Source of the DNA: Methanomethylovorans sp041447285 | GTDB taxonomy: Archaea; Halobacteriota; Methanosarcinia; Methanosarcinales; Methanosarcinaceae | Length of the DNA stretch: 64,000 nucleotides | Direction: 5' to 3' | Assembly (NCBI RefSeq): GCF_041447285.1 | Contig: NZ_JBGMEB010000023.1 | Span: 1 to 64,000, forward strand | Shown: piece by piece, positions 52,591 through 60,646 of the stretch | Numbering within the stretch: position 1 is the first letter of the stretch | Layout: every line of letters starts with the position of its first letter | Position numbers and translations under genes: made by a program | The notes under the pieces: model-generated | The model's database searches: none | What the model saw: only the letters and a program-made list of their open reading frames with translations | Told to the model about the DNA's origin: nothing

Positions 52591-54240
52591 ATGCACTCTC
52601 CATTTGCAAACCGATCCAAAAATATGCTGCTCCGCGGCGTGAGGTATAGGTCAATTATCTTAATTATGTTGGGCATCGGCATTTTGCTCAGTGCAATACC
52701 CTTTGAAGCGCAGGCTGCATCGGGATCATACGATATAAAGTGGTATGCTGCTGATCCTGCTGTAAATCGAGCTCCTTATTTGCCTACATATATAAAGTAT
52801 ACTCCAGCTTATATTTCCTGCCCGGGAAGTGCGGGAAGATACAGCGGTTCCGCAGTGCTTCCAAATGCTGTTTTGTATGGTCCTACTTATTCATCTTCCA
52901 ACATTGATGCTGTGACTTCACTGGCTCCACGTACTCTGGCTCTTGGACAAATTGTTCCATTTGAAGTAGAAATCTCCGTTAATGGTGCTACTACTCCTGA
53001 AAATGGAATTATCACATTTTCTACCAGTTTCAACACTAATACGACTTCCGGTTCTAACTTTGGTTTCGATCCGGCATATAAGGTATACTGTGCCTTTGTT
53101 GATACTTCTGATCCCGGTACAATAGATCCGGGAAATAATGCTAAAGTTGATTCTTATACTTCTGGTCTAAACGGTAGTGGAACTAATCAATATATCAATG
53201 GTACATTCCGGGTATCGGGTCTTGACAATGGTGACAATATTGTTGTCGAAGTATGGGTTTTTCTAAAGTCTAAGATTCCATCTGGATCCACCGGGAATGT
53301 ACAGACTAATTTAATTCGTGCTCAAACTGCCAATGGTACAAAAATAAACTTTGGTACCCAGACTGTTCCTCTTCTGAGAATTGATGATGTAAATGAGTTT
53401 TTCACTGAAATTAACGATTTGGCAGTTACAAAAACTGATATTCCCGATCCTGTAGTGCAGGGACAGCAGCTCAGATACAATATTACATTGAAAAACATTG
53501 GCGATAGCAATGTTTCAAATATGGTTATTGCGACAGATACGCTTAGTCCGTGGCTGTCTTTTGTTTCAGCGTCTGTATCTTCATATACAATTGACGGAAG
53601 AAATATTACTTTCAACGCTGGTGCATTGTCTCCCGGTGAAACGAAAAACATCACAATAGTCACAAATGTAAACTCTGCAGCTCCTACAAATAATGATACA
53701 ACCATGAACTCAGAGACTGGAGGATATTCTATTCCTACATTTTTTGATATCTATAATAGAGTCTTAATTTGTGCTATGTGTAAGGATGCCGACCCAAGCA
53801 ACAATATTTACTACCAGCCAACGAATGTTTTGCAAGCTCCGGTGTATAACTACATATTCAACCAGACTGCCACATGTGGCAATCCACTTAAATTGACGGT
53901 ATCTTCAACACCTTCATATGGTCTGTCTTTACAAATAATATGGAAAGACCAAAATGGTACTTTCCACCATAGTGAAACTGTAGAGAAGATCGATGGAAAA
54001 TATACAAGCGCATCATTCATTGTTCCTCCAAATTCAGGAGGAACATGGACCGTTGAGGTTACTGAATACTCCGGAAGCGCGGGAACTGGAAATATCGTAG
54101 GAACAGGTACAACTACTTTCCCGGTAACATGTGAAGTTCCAGAGTTTCCGGTTGGATCTTCTATATTCCTGCTTGTAACAGGTGTAGGGTACTTGGGGAT
54201 GCGTAAAAAAATGACAGGTTTTTCAAATGGCAAGAGATAA
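52591..54240 (+). CDS. Cassette 1, protein B: PEF-CTERM surface protein with DUF11-like module
   Basis: 549 residues. The signal region has SIILIMLGIGILLSAIPFEAQA. The mature part is Thr/Asn/Ser-rich with many sequons; a DUF11-like module (about 270-375) has QGQQLRYNITLKNIGDSNVSN and LSPGETKNITIVTNV. Four Cys occur in pairs (CAMCKD). The C-terminal tail EVPEFPVGSSIFLLVTGVGYL then RKKM is a PEF-CTERM signal (PEF motif, one helix, basic end), known as the substrate tag of archaeosortase C. It overlaps protein C by 14 bases. Longest and least similar of the three B proteins. Confidence 0.88.
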   Translation: MHSPFANRSKNMLLRGVRYRSIILIMLGIGILLSAIPFEAQAASGSYDIKWYAADPAVNRAPYLPTYIKYTPAYISCPGSAGRYSGSAVLPNAVLYGPTYSSSNIDAVTSLAPRTLALGQIVPFEVEISVNGATTPENGIITFSTSFNTNTTSGSNFGFDPAYKVYCAFVDTSDPGTIDPGNNAKVDSYTSGLNGSGTNQYINGTFRVSGLDNGDNIVVEVWVFLKSKIPSGSTGNVQTNLIRAQTANGTKINFGTQTVPLLRIDDVNEFFTEINDLAVTKTDIPDPVVQGQQLRYNITLKNIGDSNVSNMVIATDTLSPWLSFVSASVSSYTIDGRNITFNAGALSPGETKNITIVTNVNSAAPTNNDTTMNSETGGYSIPTFFDIYNRVLICAMCKDADPSNNIYYQPTNVLQAPVYNYIFNQTATCGNPLKLTVSSTPSYGLSLQIIWKDQNGTFHHSETVEKIDGKYTSASFIVPPNSGGTWTVEVTEYSGSAGTGNIVGTGTTTFPVTCEVPEFPVGSSIFLLVTGVGYLGMRKKMTGFSNGKR

Positions 54241-54670
54241 AGTGCGGACATACTACATTTTATCTCTTTTAGTCCTTGCAAGCCTGCTTATAATATTTGC
54301 CCAAAATGTGTTTACCGGGTTGTCTATAACCTCCGCAGAGCCACTGGCTGAAATAAACAGGGTGGATCTGTTCGATGAGTTTCTTGGAAATTACTCCAAA
54401 GTATCTGTGATGCTTGTCAATAATGATACAGTGAGTCACAACTTTTCAATAAACACATTTTTTGATGATAAGCTACAGAGTAGCTTTAACGTTACTGTAG
54501 ATAGTGGTAAGACATTTCAATATCAAAGAGATGTATTACCTGAAAGGATTCCCATATCACAAAATGAAACTATTAACTCAACTTTGAAGGTTGCAAAGTT
54601 TGTGGTATATATGGATAATCAGCCTGAACCTTTTGAAAAAGCAAGGTTTGTGTTTAAGAACGATCAATAG
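54227..54670 (+). CDS. Cassette 1, protein C: single-helix membrane protein
   Basis: 147 residues. One N-terminal helix (YYILSLLVLASLLIIFAQNVF) follows a short basic cytoplasmic start, and an external beta-rich domain of about 110 residues carries LGNYSKVSVMLVNNDTVSHNFSIN and NSTLKVAKFVVYMDNQPEPFE. The start ATG lies inside the end of the B gene (14-base overlap), so the two are translationally coupled. Two close paralogues follow in cassettes 2 and 3. Function unknown; found here only with PEF-CTERM genes. Confidence 0.82.
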   Translation: MARDKVRTYYILSLLVLASLLIIFAQNVFTGLSITSAEPLAEINRVDLFDEFLGNYSKVSVMLVNNDTVSHNFSINTFFDDKLQSSFNVTVDSGKTFQYQRDVLPERIPISQNETINSTLKVAKFVVYMDNQPEPFEKARFVFKNDQ

Positions 54671-54716
54671 TGAATTTAGTAACTATGTTTATTCAGAATC
54701 TTTTTCTCCGTTAATC

Positions 54717-54860
54717 TTATTGGAGTGGATTGTTGCAAATATCTTGTTCTTCTTGGAATTACTACACACAATTAATATCAAATTTATTTTAATTAGTTAC
54801 AATTATTTATGTCCAAAAATAATTGCGTGTGTTTATATAGATTACCAACGAATTCATTAA
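54717..54860 (+). pseudogene. Possible decayed archaeosortase relic after cassette 1
   Basis: No start codon. The frame reads LLEWIVANILFFLEL about 47 bases after the C stop. In cassettes 2 and 3 the archaeosortase reads LLAWIAISIAL and FIWLAISIAIK at nearly the same distance. Nucleotides TTGG..TGGATTG match by eye. The frame ends after about 48 codons. It may be an erased third sortase copy. Evidence is thin. Confidence 0.25.
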
Positions 54861-54941
54861 TAAATTCTCATATAATGTAGTGTATCCAGGTTCAGTAAAG
54901 GTTTAGTTGGTGGTTGTATAAACTCTTCAGATAAGCAATAT

Positions 54942-55619
54942 TTGTCGAAAACTCTTGTAATATGGTTTGCTGTATTGGTAATGGCAAGTCTCGTTATTGG
55001 TTTACATGACGCATCTGCTCCTGTATCTGTCTCTGTTTTTCCGGAAGTGCCTGTTGAGGGTCAGCCTATATTAGTTACATTTAATCTCAATAATCCTTCA
55101 GTTCAATCAAATTTAGCTGACTATGAACTCTATGCTAACGGAAAACTGATAATGAAAGGTGCAGCTGAACTTTCTCCGATGTCAAGTAAAAAGTATGAGT
55201 ATACTTATGTGAATCCTCTTGAGATGGGAGAACAGGTCACCTTTGTAGTAAAATCTACTATGGATGGAAAGAACAACGATGAATCCATCTCCCTTCCTGC
55301 ATACCCACCGCAGGTCTGGAGCAGTTTTGTAAGTTTTGCATCGTTCTCAACATCAGTGATGAGTTACATGTCCACAATGGCATACTATGACCAGGCTTTC
55401 GGTAACGATGCAACTCTAAATGTAAGTGTGGTCTTCTCAATCGTCCTGATAGGATTGCTCATTTATCTTGAACTGACAGAACCATCCCTTTCAGAAAAGA
55501 CATTCTGGTTTATAGGTAACCTACGTATCAGGTTCAGTAGGTTGTCAGCGATTCTTTTTGTGATATTTATCGGAATGGTTTTCACGCAGGTCGCCTTGAT
55601 TATAGGAAAGGTGGGATGA
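54942..55619 (+). CDS. Cassette 2, protein A
   Basis: 225 residues by the TTG start used here. Same build as cassette 1 A: N-terminal helix (LVIWFAVLVMASLVIGLH), Ig-like ectodomain (VSVFPEVPVEGQPILVTFNL), two C-terminal helices ending VFTQVALIIGKVG. Identity with the other two A proteins looks about 75-80 percent by eye. Upstream in-frame codons also match the other copies, but no ATG/GTG/TTG is shared. Its stop overlaps the start of B2 by ATGA. Confidence 0.82.
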   Translation: MSKTLVIWFAVLVMASLVIGLHDASAPVSVSVFPEVPVEGQPILVTFNLNNPSVQSNLADYELYANGKLIMKGAAELSPMSSKKYEYTYVNPLEMGEQVTFVVKSTMDGKNNDESISLPAYPPQVWSSFVSFASFSTSVMSYMSTMAYYDQAFGNDATLNVSVVFSIVLIGLLIYLELTEPSLSEKTFWFIGNLRIRFSRLSAILFVIFIGMVFTQVALIIGKVG

Positions 55620-56359
55620 AAATGAAGTTTTTTAAGTATGCTTTACTTTTAGTTGTTTTAATTGGGTTTGTGTCGGTTGCAGCAGCTGATATACCGACTA
55701 TATCTATTACTGGTAACAATCCAGTTAATGGCATTGCAGATACTTATTATTCCGGCAGTACGATGACTCTTACAGCAAGCTCAAGTGATGCAGAGAAGTT
55801 TGTTGTGAGATGGGATCCGCCTGGCCCTGGAGTAGATCCACAGCAAACATTAACGGCTACAAATCATGTTATTATTGTTACAAGGACAGTAACTGATGTA
55901 GGTTACTGGGCAGTTACAGTTCATGATGCTGATAGCACTTCAGCTACTAAGACAGTATATTTCTGGGTTCAAGGGACTTATACTATTGCTCTATCTGGAA
56001 CAGGTACAGGTAATGCATTCACTATTAATAATCCCGTTACTTGTACAGTTACTCCATCTTCAAGTGGGCGGTATACGAGATTCAAGTGGTATCGTGATGG
56101 ATCAACCTCTGAAATAACAAATGATGGATCTTTATATAGTAATACACTTTTATCTACTCAGTTTAATACAGCCGATAGTTGGCATGTTGAGTTTTATGAA
56201 TACTCAGATTCTAGTTATTCTGAGAGTGCAAGAATGGGATTTTGTAAAGCGGATTTTACTGGCACAGCAGGTCCGGAATTCCCTATCGGATCTTTTATAC
56301 CTCTGCTTTTAGCAGGTGCTGTTTACATTAAGGTACGTAAAAATATGGAAGGTTCTTGA
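55616..56359 (+). CDS. Cassette 2, protein B: PEF-CTERM protein
   Basis: 247 residues. Signal peptide MKMKFFKYALLLVVLIGFVSVAAA. Two Ig-like parts (VVRWDPPGPGVDPQQ, RYTRFKWYRDGSTSEI) make up the mature protein. The tail GPEFPIGSFIPLLLAGAVYIK then RKNMEGS is a PEF-CTERM signal. It is shorter than B1 and unrelated to it except at the tail. Predicted substrate of the archaeosortase encoded two genes downstream. Confidence 0.87.
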   Translation: MKMKFFKYALLLVVLIGFVSVAAADIPTISITGNNPVNGIADTYYSGSTMTLTASSSDAEKFVVRWDPPGPGVDPQQTLTATNHVIIVTRTVTDVGYWAVTVHDADSTSATKTVYFWVQGTYTIALSGTGTGNAFTINNPVTCTVTPSSSGRYTRFKWYRDGSTSEITNDGSLYSNTLLSTQFNTADSWHVEFYEYSDSSYSESARMGFCKADFTGTAGPEFPIGSFIPLLLAGAVYIKVRKNMEGS

Positions 56360-56360
56360 A

Positions 56361-56801
56361 ATGCCAAAAGATAAAGCAAGAATTCTCTATATTTTATCTC
56401 TTTTAGTTCTTGCAAGTCTTTTTGTACTATTTGCTCAGGGAGTATTTTCAGGTTTGCTTGGGGAGTCACCGAAGACAGTGGCAGAAATAAACAGAATAGA
56501 TTTATATAATGATAATTTTGGCAATTATTCTAAAATATCTGTACTACTTATAAACAATGATACAATAAGCCATAATTTTTCAATTGACATATTTTATGAT
56601 GAAGAGTTGACAACTAACTATAATGTTACAATTGATGCTCTTGATACATTTTCATATGGAAGAGATGTGTTGCCAGATAAGATTCTGACATCAGATAATA
56701 AAACCATAAACTCCACCTTGCGTGCTGCAAAGATCATGGTATATATAGACAACAAGCCTGAGCCTTTTGAAGAAGCGATTTTTGTATTTAAGAACGAGTA
56801 A
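56361..56801 (+). CDS. Cassette 2, protein C
   Basis: 146 residues from ATG 56361, one base after the B2 stop. The longer frame from 56316 only reads antecedent bases of B2. One N-terminal helix (ILYILSLLVLASLFVLFAQGVFSGL) and an external domain with FGNYSKISVLLINNDTISHNF. Paralogue of the C proteins in the other two cassettes. Confidence 0.84.
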   Translation: MPKDKARILYILSLLVLASLFVLFAQGVFSGLLGESPKTVAEINRIDLYNDNFGNYSKISVLLINNDTISHNFSIDIFYDEELTTNYNVTIDALDTFSYGRDVLPDKILTSDNKTINSTLRAAKIMVYIDNKPEPFEEAIFVFKNE

Positions 56802-56814
56802 CAAGAATGAGAAC

Positions 56815-57666
56815 ATGAAAAACAAACTCTTGGCATGGATTGCTATATCTATAGCACTTGTAGTTATCAAAATACATTTCTCACAGCATAACATTGTAGT
56901 CGAGGAGCCATTTACTGCACATCCTTTTGTGATCCTTATGCTATGTGTTGCCTTTGGGTGGCTTAAGAAAGATGTAATCTTAAGTCAAACGAATAATGAA
57001 GGGATGCTTGCTGAGCCTTCATACATGATAGCTGGTGTGTTTATTACAGCTATGTCTTTGATGATGCCACTCTCTTCCAATCTGGCATTTGCGATTTTTA
57101 CCATCCTTTTGATGTGTATAGGCTTGTTCATGGTATTCTTCGCAGCTGCTGCTTATGTGCCATCGCTATTGCTTTTCGTATATGGATTTTCAATTTCTTT
57201 TCCCAAAATTCTGGATGAATACTTAGGTACTCAATACGCACTTATTACCACAAATATTGTAGCACATGTTGCAGCTTTGTTTTATCCTGTAGCTTTTGAA
57301 GAACAGGTGCTTAGTGTTACCAATCCCGAAGGTGTTAAAGACCTTTTATATATTGATGTTGGGTGTTCGGGAAGTGCCTCAATAGCAATTTTCCTTACTG
57401 TTTTTGCTCTTATGTTACTGGATATAAAACCCCGGAAAGGTCGTATATTGCCTTTGTTCCTTTTGGGGATATTGGGTACATCCGTACAGAATATTTTGCG
57501 CCTTGTTCTGTTAATAGCTGCTGATTATCATTTTGGATCTGCTGTCATGTGGCAGGTACATGATTATGCAGGTTATGTCCTGTTTCCTGCATGGTTTGCG
57601 ATCTTTATTTACGTGTACCTGAAGGTAGGGGAAGGAAAACCGCGGGTTGCAAATGTTGAAGATTAG
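56815..57666 (+). CDS. artC: Archaeosortase, PEF-CTERM type (archaeosortase C-like)
   Basis: 283-residue polytopic membrane transpeptidase-like enzyme of the exosortase/archaeosortase superfamily. The catalytic triad is visible in order: C184 in IDVGCSGSAS, R229 in NILRLVLL, H249 in MWQVHDYAGY. About eight helices are predicted. It should cut PEF-CTERM tails of the three linked B proteins and attach the mature proteins to the membrane or cell surface, as shown for ArtA with PGF-CTERM. The ArtC subclass is my call from the linked PEF-CTERM genes. ATG 56815 lies 14 bases after the C2 stop; codons upstream to 56767 overlap C2 and are rejected. Confidence 0.88.
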   Translation: MKNKLLAWIAISIALVVIKIHFSQHNIVVEEPFTAHPFVILMLCVAFGWLKKDVILSQTNNEGMLAEPSYMIAGVFITAMSLMMPLSSNLAFAIFTILLMCIGLFMVFFAAAAYVPSLLLFVYGFSISFPKILDEYLGTQYALITTNIVAHVAALFYPVAFEEQVLSVTNPEGVKDLLYIDVGCSGSASIAIFLTVFALMLLDIKPRKGRILPLFLLGILGTSVQNILRLVLLIAADYHFGSAVMWQVHDYAGYVLFPAWFAIFIYVYLKVGEGKPRVANVED

Positions 57667-58022
57667 AGAACTTTCTAGCTTGTAAACAATTATGGGAATC
57701 AATTACAGGTATTCCTGAATTTAATTTTAATGACCCCATTTGCTCCATTCCATCCTTTTTTACTTATACAGTTCTTCTTTTAATATCCTTCTCATCGCAT
57801 TTTTCAAGATGCATAGGATTCATGGCGGTTACTCTTACACGGACTTATACTGAAACAACTGATTCATGATTATCTCTTATTGTTTCATTTAGCTAAGATT
57901 GGTCTAATTAACTTATTATATGTCAATGGTTTAAGTAGTGTATAATAATATAATTCATTAAATAATTAGATATGTTATTATAGTTTCACTCCCTTAGTAA
58001 CCGCAAGTTCTCATATACTGTC
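57667..58022. other. Intergenic region upstream of cassette 3
   Basis: No gene seen. It is AT-rich, with an upstream box (AAATAATTAGATATGTTA, 57959-57977) shared with cassette 1 and a TCATATA-like run nearer the A3 gene. A promoter is expected here. Confidence 0.5.
57959..57977 (+). promoter_or_regulatory. Shared upstream box, copy before cassette 3
   Basis: Near-identical to the box before cassette 1 (51797-51817), about 46 bases before the annotated A3 start. The equivalent position before cassette 2 shows only a weaker TTCATTAATAAATTCTCATATAA stretch, which is also similar at its 3' half. Confidence 0.4.
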
Positions 58023-58766
58023 ATGTTGAGGACTATATTGTATCAAATTATTGTAGGTGGTCGTATAAACTCTTCAGGCGGACAATACTTTTCGAAAACT
58101 CTTGTAATATGGTTTGCTGTGCTGGTGATGGCAAGTCTGGTTGTTGGTTTACACGATGCAGCTGCTCCTGTGTCGATGTCAGTTTTCCCTGAAGTTCCCG
58201 TAAAAGGAGAACCTGTATTGGTTACTTTCAATCTAAATAATCCATCACTTCATGCAAATTTAGTTGATTATGAACTGTATGCCAATGGAAAACTGGTGAT
58301 GGATGGTGCAACGCAACTATCTCCTTTATCGAATGAAAAGTATCAGTATACGTATGTGAATCCCCTTAAGATGGGAGAGCAGATTACCTTCGTAGTAAAG
58401 TCTACAGTAGATGGAAAGAGCTATGATGAGTATATGTCGCTGCCTGCCTACCCACCCCAGGTCTGGAGCAGTTTTGTAAGCTTTGCATCGTTCTCAACAT
58501 CTGTTATGAGTTACATGTCTACAATGGCATACTATGACCAGGCATTCGGTAACGATGTAACTCTCAATGTAAGCGTGATCTTTTCAATAGTTCTGATCGG
58601 ATTGCTTATTTATCTTGAACTCACGGAGCCATCACTTTCAGAAAAGACGTTCAAGTTCATAGGCGATCTGCGTATCAGATTCAGTAAGTTGTCGGCTGTC
58701 TTATTTGTGATATTCATTGGCATGGTATTTACACAGGTAGCCTTAATAATTGGAAAGGTGGGATGA
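58023..58766 (+). CDS. Cassette 3, protein A
   Basis: 247 residues from ATG 58023; the first 15 residues (MLRTILYQIIVGGRI) are not matched in the other copies. From GGRINSSGGQYFSKTL on it follows A1 and A2 closely: TM1 LVIWFAVLVMASLVVGLH, ectodomain VFPEVPVKGEPVLVTFNL, and two C-terminal helices. Stop overlaps the B3 start (ATGA). Confidence 0.82.
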   Translation: MLRTILYQIIVGGRINSSGGQYFSKTLVIWFAVLVMASLVVGLHDAAAPVSMSVFPEVPVKGEPVLVTFNLNNPSLHANLVDYELYANGKLVMDGATQLSPLSNEKYQYTYVNPLKMGEQITFVVKSTVDGKSYDEYMSLPAYPPQVWSSFVSFASFSTSVMSYMSTMAYYDQAFGNDVTLNVSVIFSIVLIGLLIYLELTEPSLSEKTFKFIGDLRIRFSKLSAVLFVIFIGMVFTQVALIIGKVG

Positions 58767-59227
58767 AAATGAAGTTTCTCACGTGTGGTTTGATATTACT
58801 GATTCTAATTGGGTTTTTACCGGTGGCTGGAGCAACACCAATTGGACCGTCTACTGCTACAGCAACACTAAATATTGGATCAATTGTGACATACGGGAGT
58901 AATGTTACTATTACAGTAACAGGATTAACTCAAGACAAAATTAGTTTCACTTGGACAGCTCAGAATGGGGATAAAATCAATCACAGGAATATAAAAATAA
59001 TTGATGGAACTGCCAGTGATTCAATTACAGCTAAAGTCGAAGGCACTTGGACAGTTGAATATCATGAGATCGGTACAGCTCAGAATTCAGATAATTCAAA
59101 AACATTCATCGTTTCTTCGTCTTCTCCGGAGTTTCCAATTGGATCATTCGTATCTCTGCTTCTAGCTGGTGGTTTGTACCTAGTCCTACGTCGAAATATG
59201 GCAGGTTATTTCAATGTCAAGCGATAA
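58763..59227 (+). CDS. Cassette 3, protein B: small PEF-CTERM protein
   Basis: 154 residues, the shortest substrate. Signal peptide MKMKFLTCGLILLILIGFLPVAGA, a single Ig-like domain of about 85 residues (VTYGSNVTITVTGLTQDKISF), then SSPEFPIGSFVSLLLAGGLYL and a basic RRNMAGY end: PEF-CTERM. The signal and tail resemble B2, but the mature part does not. The gene overlaps the C3 gene by 14 bases. Confidence 0.85.
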   Translation: MKMKFLTCGLILLILIGFLPVAGATPIGPSTATATLNIGSIVTYGSNVTITVTGLTQDKISFTWTAQNGDKINHRNIKIIDGTASDSITAKVEGTWTVEYHEIGTAQNSDNSKTFIVSSSSPEFPIGSFVSLLLAGGLYLVLRRNMAGYFNVKR

Positions 59228-59645
59228 AATGAGAGTATTCTATATTTCATCTCTTCTAGTCCTTGCAACTATAATTATAATATTCGCTCAAGGTGTATTC
59301 TCAGGGCTGTCAACAGGTGCAACATCCCCAATGGATGAAATTACCAGAACAGATCTATATGATGGCTTTCTTGGAAATCATTCCTTCATATCTGTGAAGC
59401 TTACCAACAATGATACTGTTAGCCATAAATTTTCAATCAATACTTTTTTTGGTGAAGAACTTGCAGACACTTTCAATACTACTGTTAATTCCAGTGGAAC
59501 ATTGGAATATGGGACCTACATATACCCTGAAGAGATTCCAATATCACAAAATGATGCCATCAACTCAACTTTACGCGTTGCAAAGCTTGTGGTATATATG
59601 GATGAGCAGCCTGAACCTATTAAAGAAACAAGTTTCATATTTTAG
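59214..59645 (+). CDS. Cassette 3, protein C
   Basis: 143 residues with one N-terminal helix (VFYISSLLVLATIIIIFAQGVFSGL) and the same external domain as C1 and C2 (LGNHSFISVKLTNNDTVSHKFSIN). The 14-base overlap with B3 is the same as in cassette 1. Confidence 0.83.
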   Translation: MSSDKMRVFYISSLLVLATIIIIFAQGVFSGLSTGATSPMDEITRTDLYDGFLGNHSFISVKLTNNDTVSHKFSINTFFGEELADTFNTTVNSSGTLEYGTYIYPEEIPISQNDAINSTLRVAKLVVYMDEQPEPIKETSFIF

Positions 59646-59670
59646 CGAATAAGAATGGATTTGTCAGATA

Positions 59671-59796
59671 ATGAAAAGCTTCTTTATATGGCTTGCTATT
59701 TCCATAGCAATTAAGTTCTTAGATTCCTTTTTTATCTGGATGGTACCACTAATTATAAACAATAATGCTCCATTCATTAGTATTATAACAAATTAA
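59671..59796 (+). pseudogene. Truncated archaeosortase stub after cassette 3
   Basis: A 41-codon frame MKSFFIWLAISIAIKFLD... ends with APFISIITN and TAA. It aligns with the first 42 residues of the intact archaeosortase (MKNKLLAWIAISIAL, then HPFVILM) and starts 26 bases after the C3 stop, the same place as the intact gene in cassette 2. No catalytic residue remains, so it is a deletion remnant; the MoxR gene follows 16 bases later. A working micro-membrane protein is less likely. Confidence 0.55.
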
Positions 59797-59812
59797 ATGT
59801 GGAGTCGGTGCT

Positions 59813-60643
59813 ATGGTTGCAAAATGCGTTTTATCTGAGGAATTGCCTGTTGAGGAGTATCTCATTAAGAAAGAGCCATACTATGTGCCTGTAGGAAATG
59901 AAGTGGAGATCTTCATGTCAGCCTATAGGAACAAACTGCCGATCAACCTTAAAGGGCCGACAGGCTGCGGAAAGACACGTTTTATGGAATACATGGCCTA
60001 TAAGCTACAGCGTCCTCTGATAACCGTAGCCTGTCATGAAGACCTTACTGCTACTGATCTTGTGGGCAGGTTTTTGATAAAAGGAGAGTCTGTGGAATGG
60101 AGCGATGGCCCTCTTACAAAAGCTGTGAAGCACGGTGCTATATGTTATCTTGACGAAGTTGTGGAAGCACGTAAGGATACAATAGTTGTTATCCATCCCC
60201 TTACCGATGATCGGCGTATCATGCCTATAGATAAACTGGGTGTGATCCTCAAGGCACCTTCTGAATTCATGCTAAGCATCTCCTACAATCCAGGTTACCA
60301 GAGTGTTGTAAAAGACCTTAAGCAGAGCACACGCCAGAGATTCGTGGCTTTAGATTTCGATTATCCTCCAACTGAACTTGAAATGACGATAGTGGCTCAC
60401 GAAAGCGGAGTAGATGAAAAAATGGCTCACTATCTCGTAGATATAGGTCATCGCATAAGGAACTTCAAACAACACGGCCTTGAAGAAGGAGTCAGTACCC
60501 GCCTGCTTATCTATGCAGGTAAGCTCATAAAAGACGGCATTGATCCAAAAGAAGCATGCCGTATCGCTATGGTCAGGCCCATCACCGATAACACTGACCT
60601 GCAAAAAAGCATTGATGAAATAATATCCGCCATCATGGAGTAA
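59813..60643 (+). CDS. MoxR/NorQ-type AAA+ ATPase
   Basis: 276-residue AAA+ ATPase of the MoxR class, CbbQ/NirQ/NorQ subgroup. Walker A GPTGCGKT at 48-55; Walker B ICYLDEVVEARKD; sensor 1 MLSISYNP; arginine finger TRQRFVALDF; and the helix-2-like insert VACHEDLTATDLVGRF. Such ATPases work with VWA proteins to insert metals or open protein complexes. ATG 59813 has GGTG upstream. The VWA partner starts 3 bases after its stop. No Nor, Nir or Cbb structural gene is in the window, so the target is unknown. Confidence 0.92.
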   Translation: MVAKCVLSEELPVEEYLIKKEPYYVPVGNEVEIFMSAYRNKLPINLKGPTGCGKTRFMEYMAYKLQRPLITVACHEDLTATDLVGRFLIKGESVEWSDGPLTKAVKHGAICYLDEVVEARKDTIVVIHPLTDDRRIMPIDKLGVILKAPSEFMLSISYNPGYQSVVKDLKQSTRQRFVALDFDYPPTELEMTIVAHESGVDEKMAHYLVDIGHRIRNFKQHGLEEGVSTRLLIYAGKLIKDGIDPKEACRIAMVRPITDNTDLQKSIDEIISAIME

Positions 60644-60646
60644 ACG

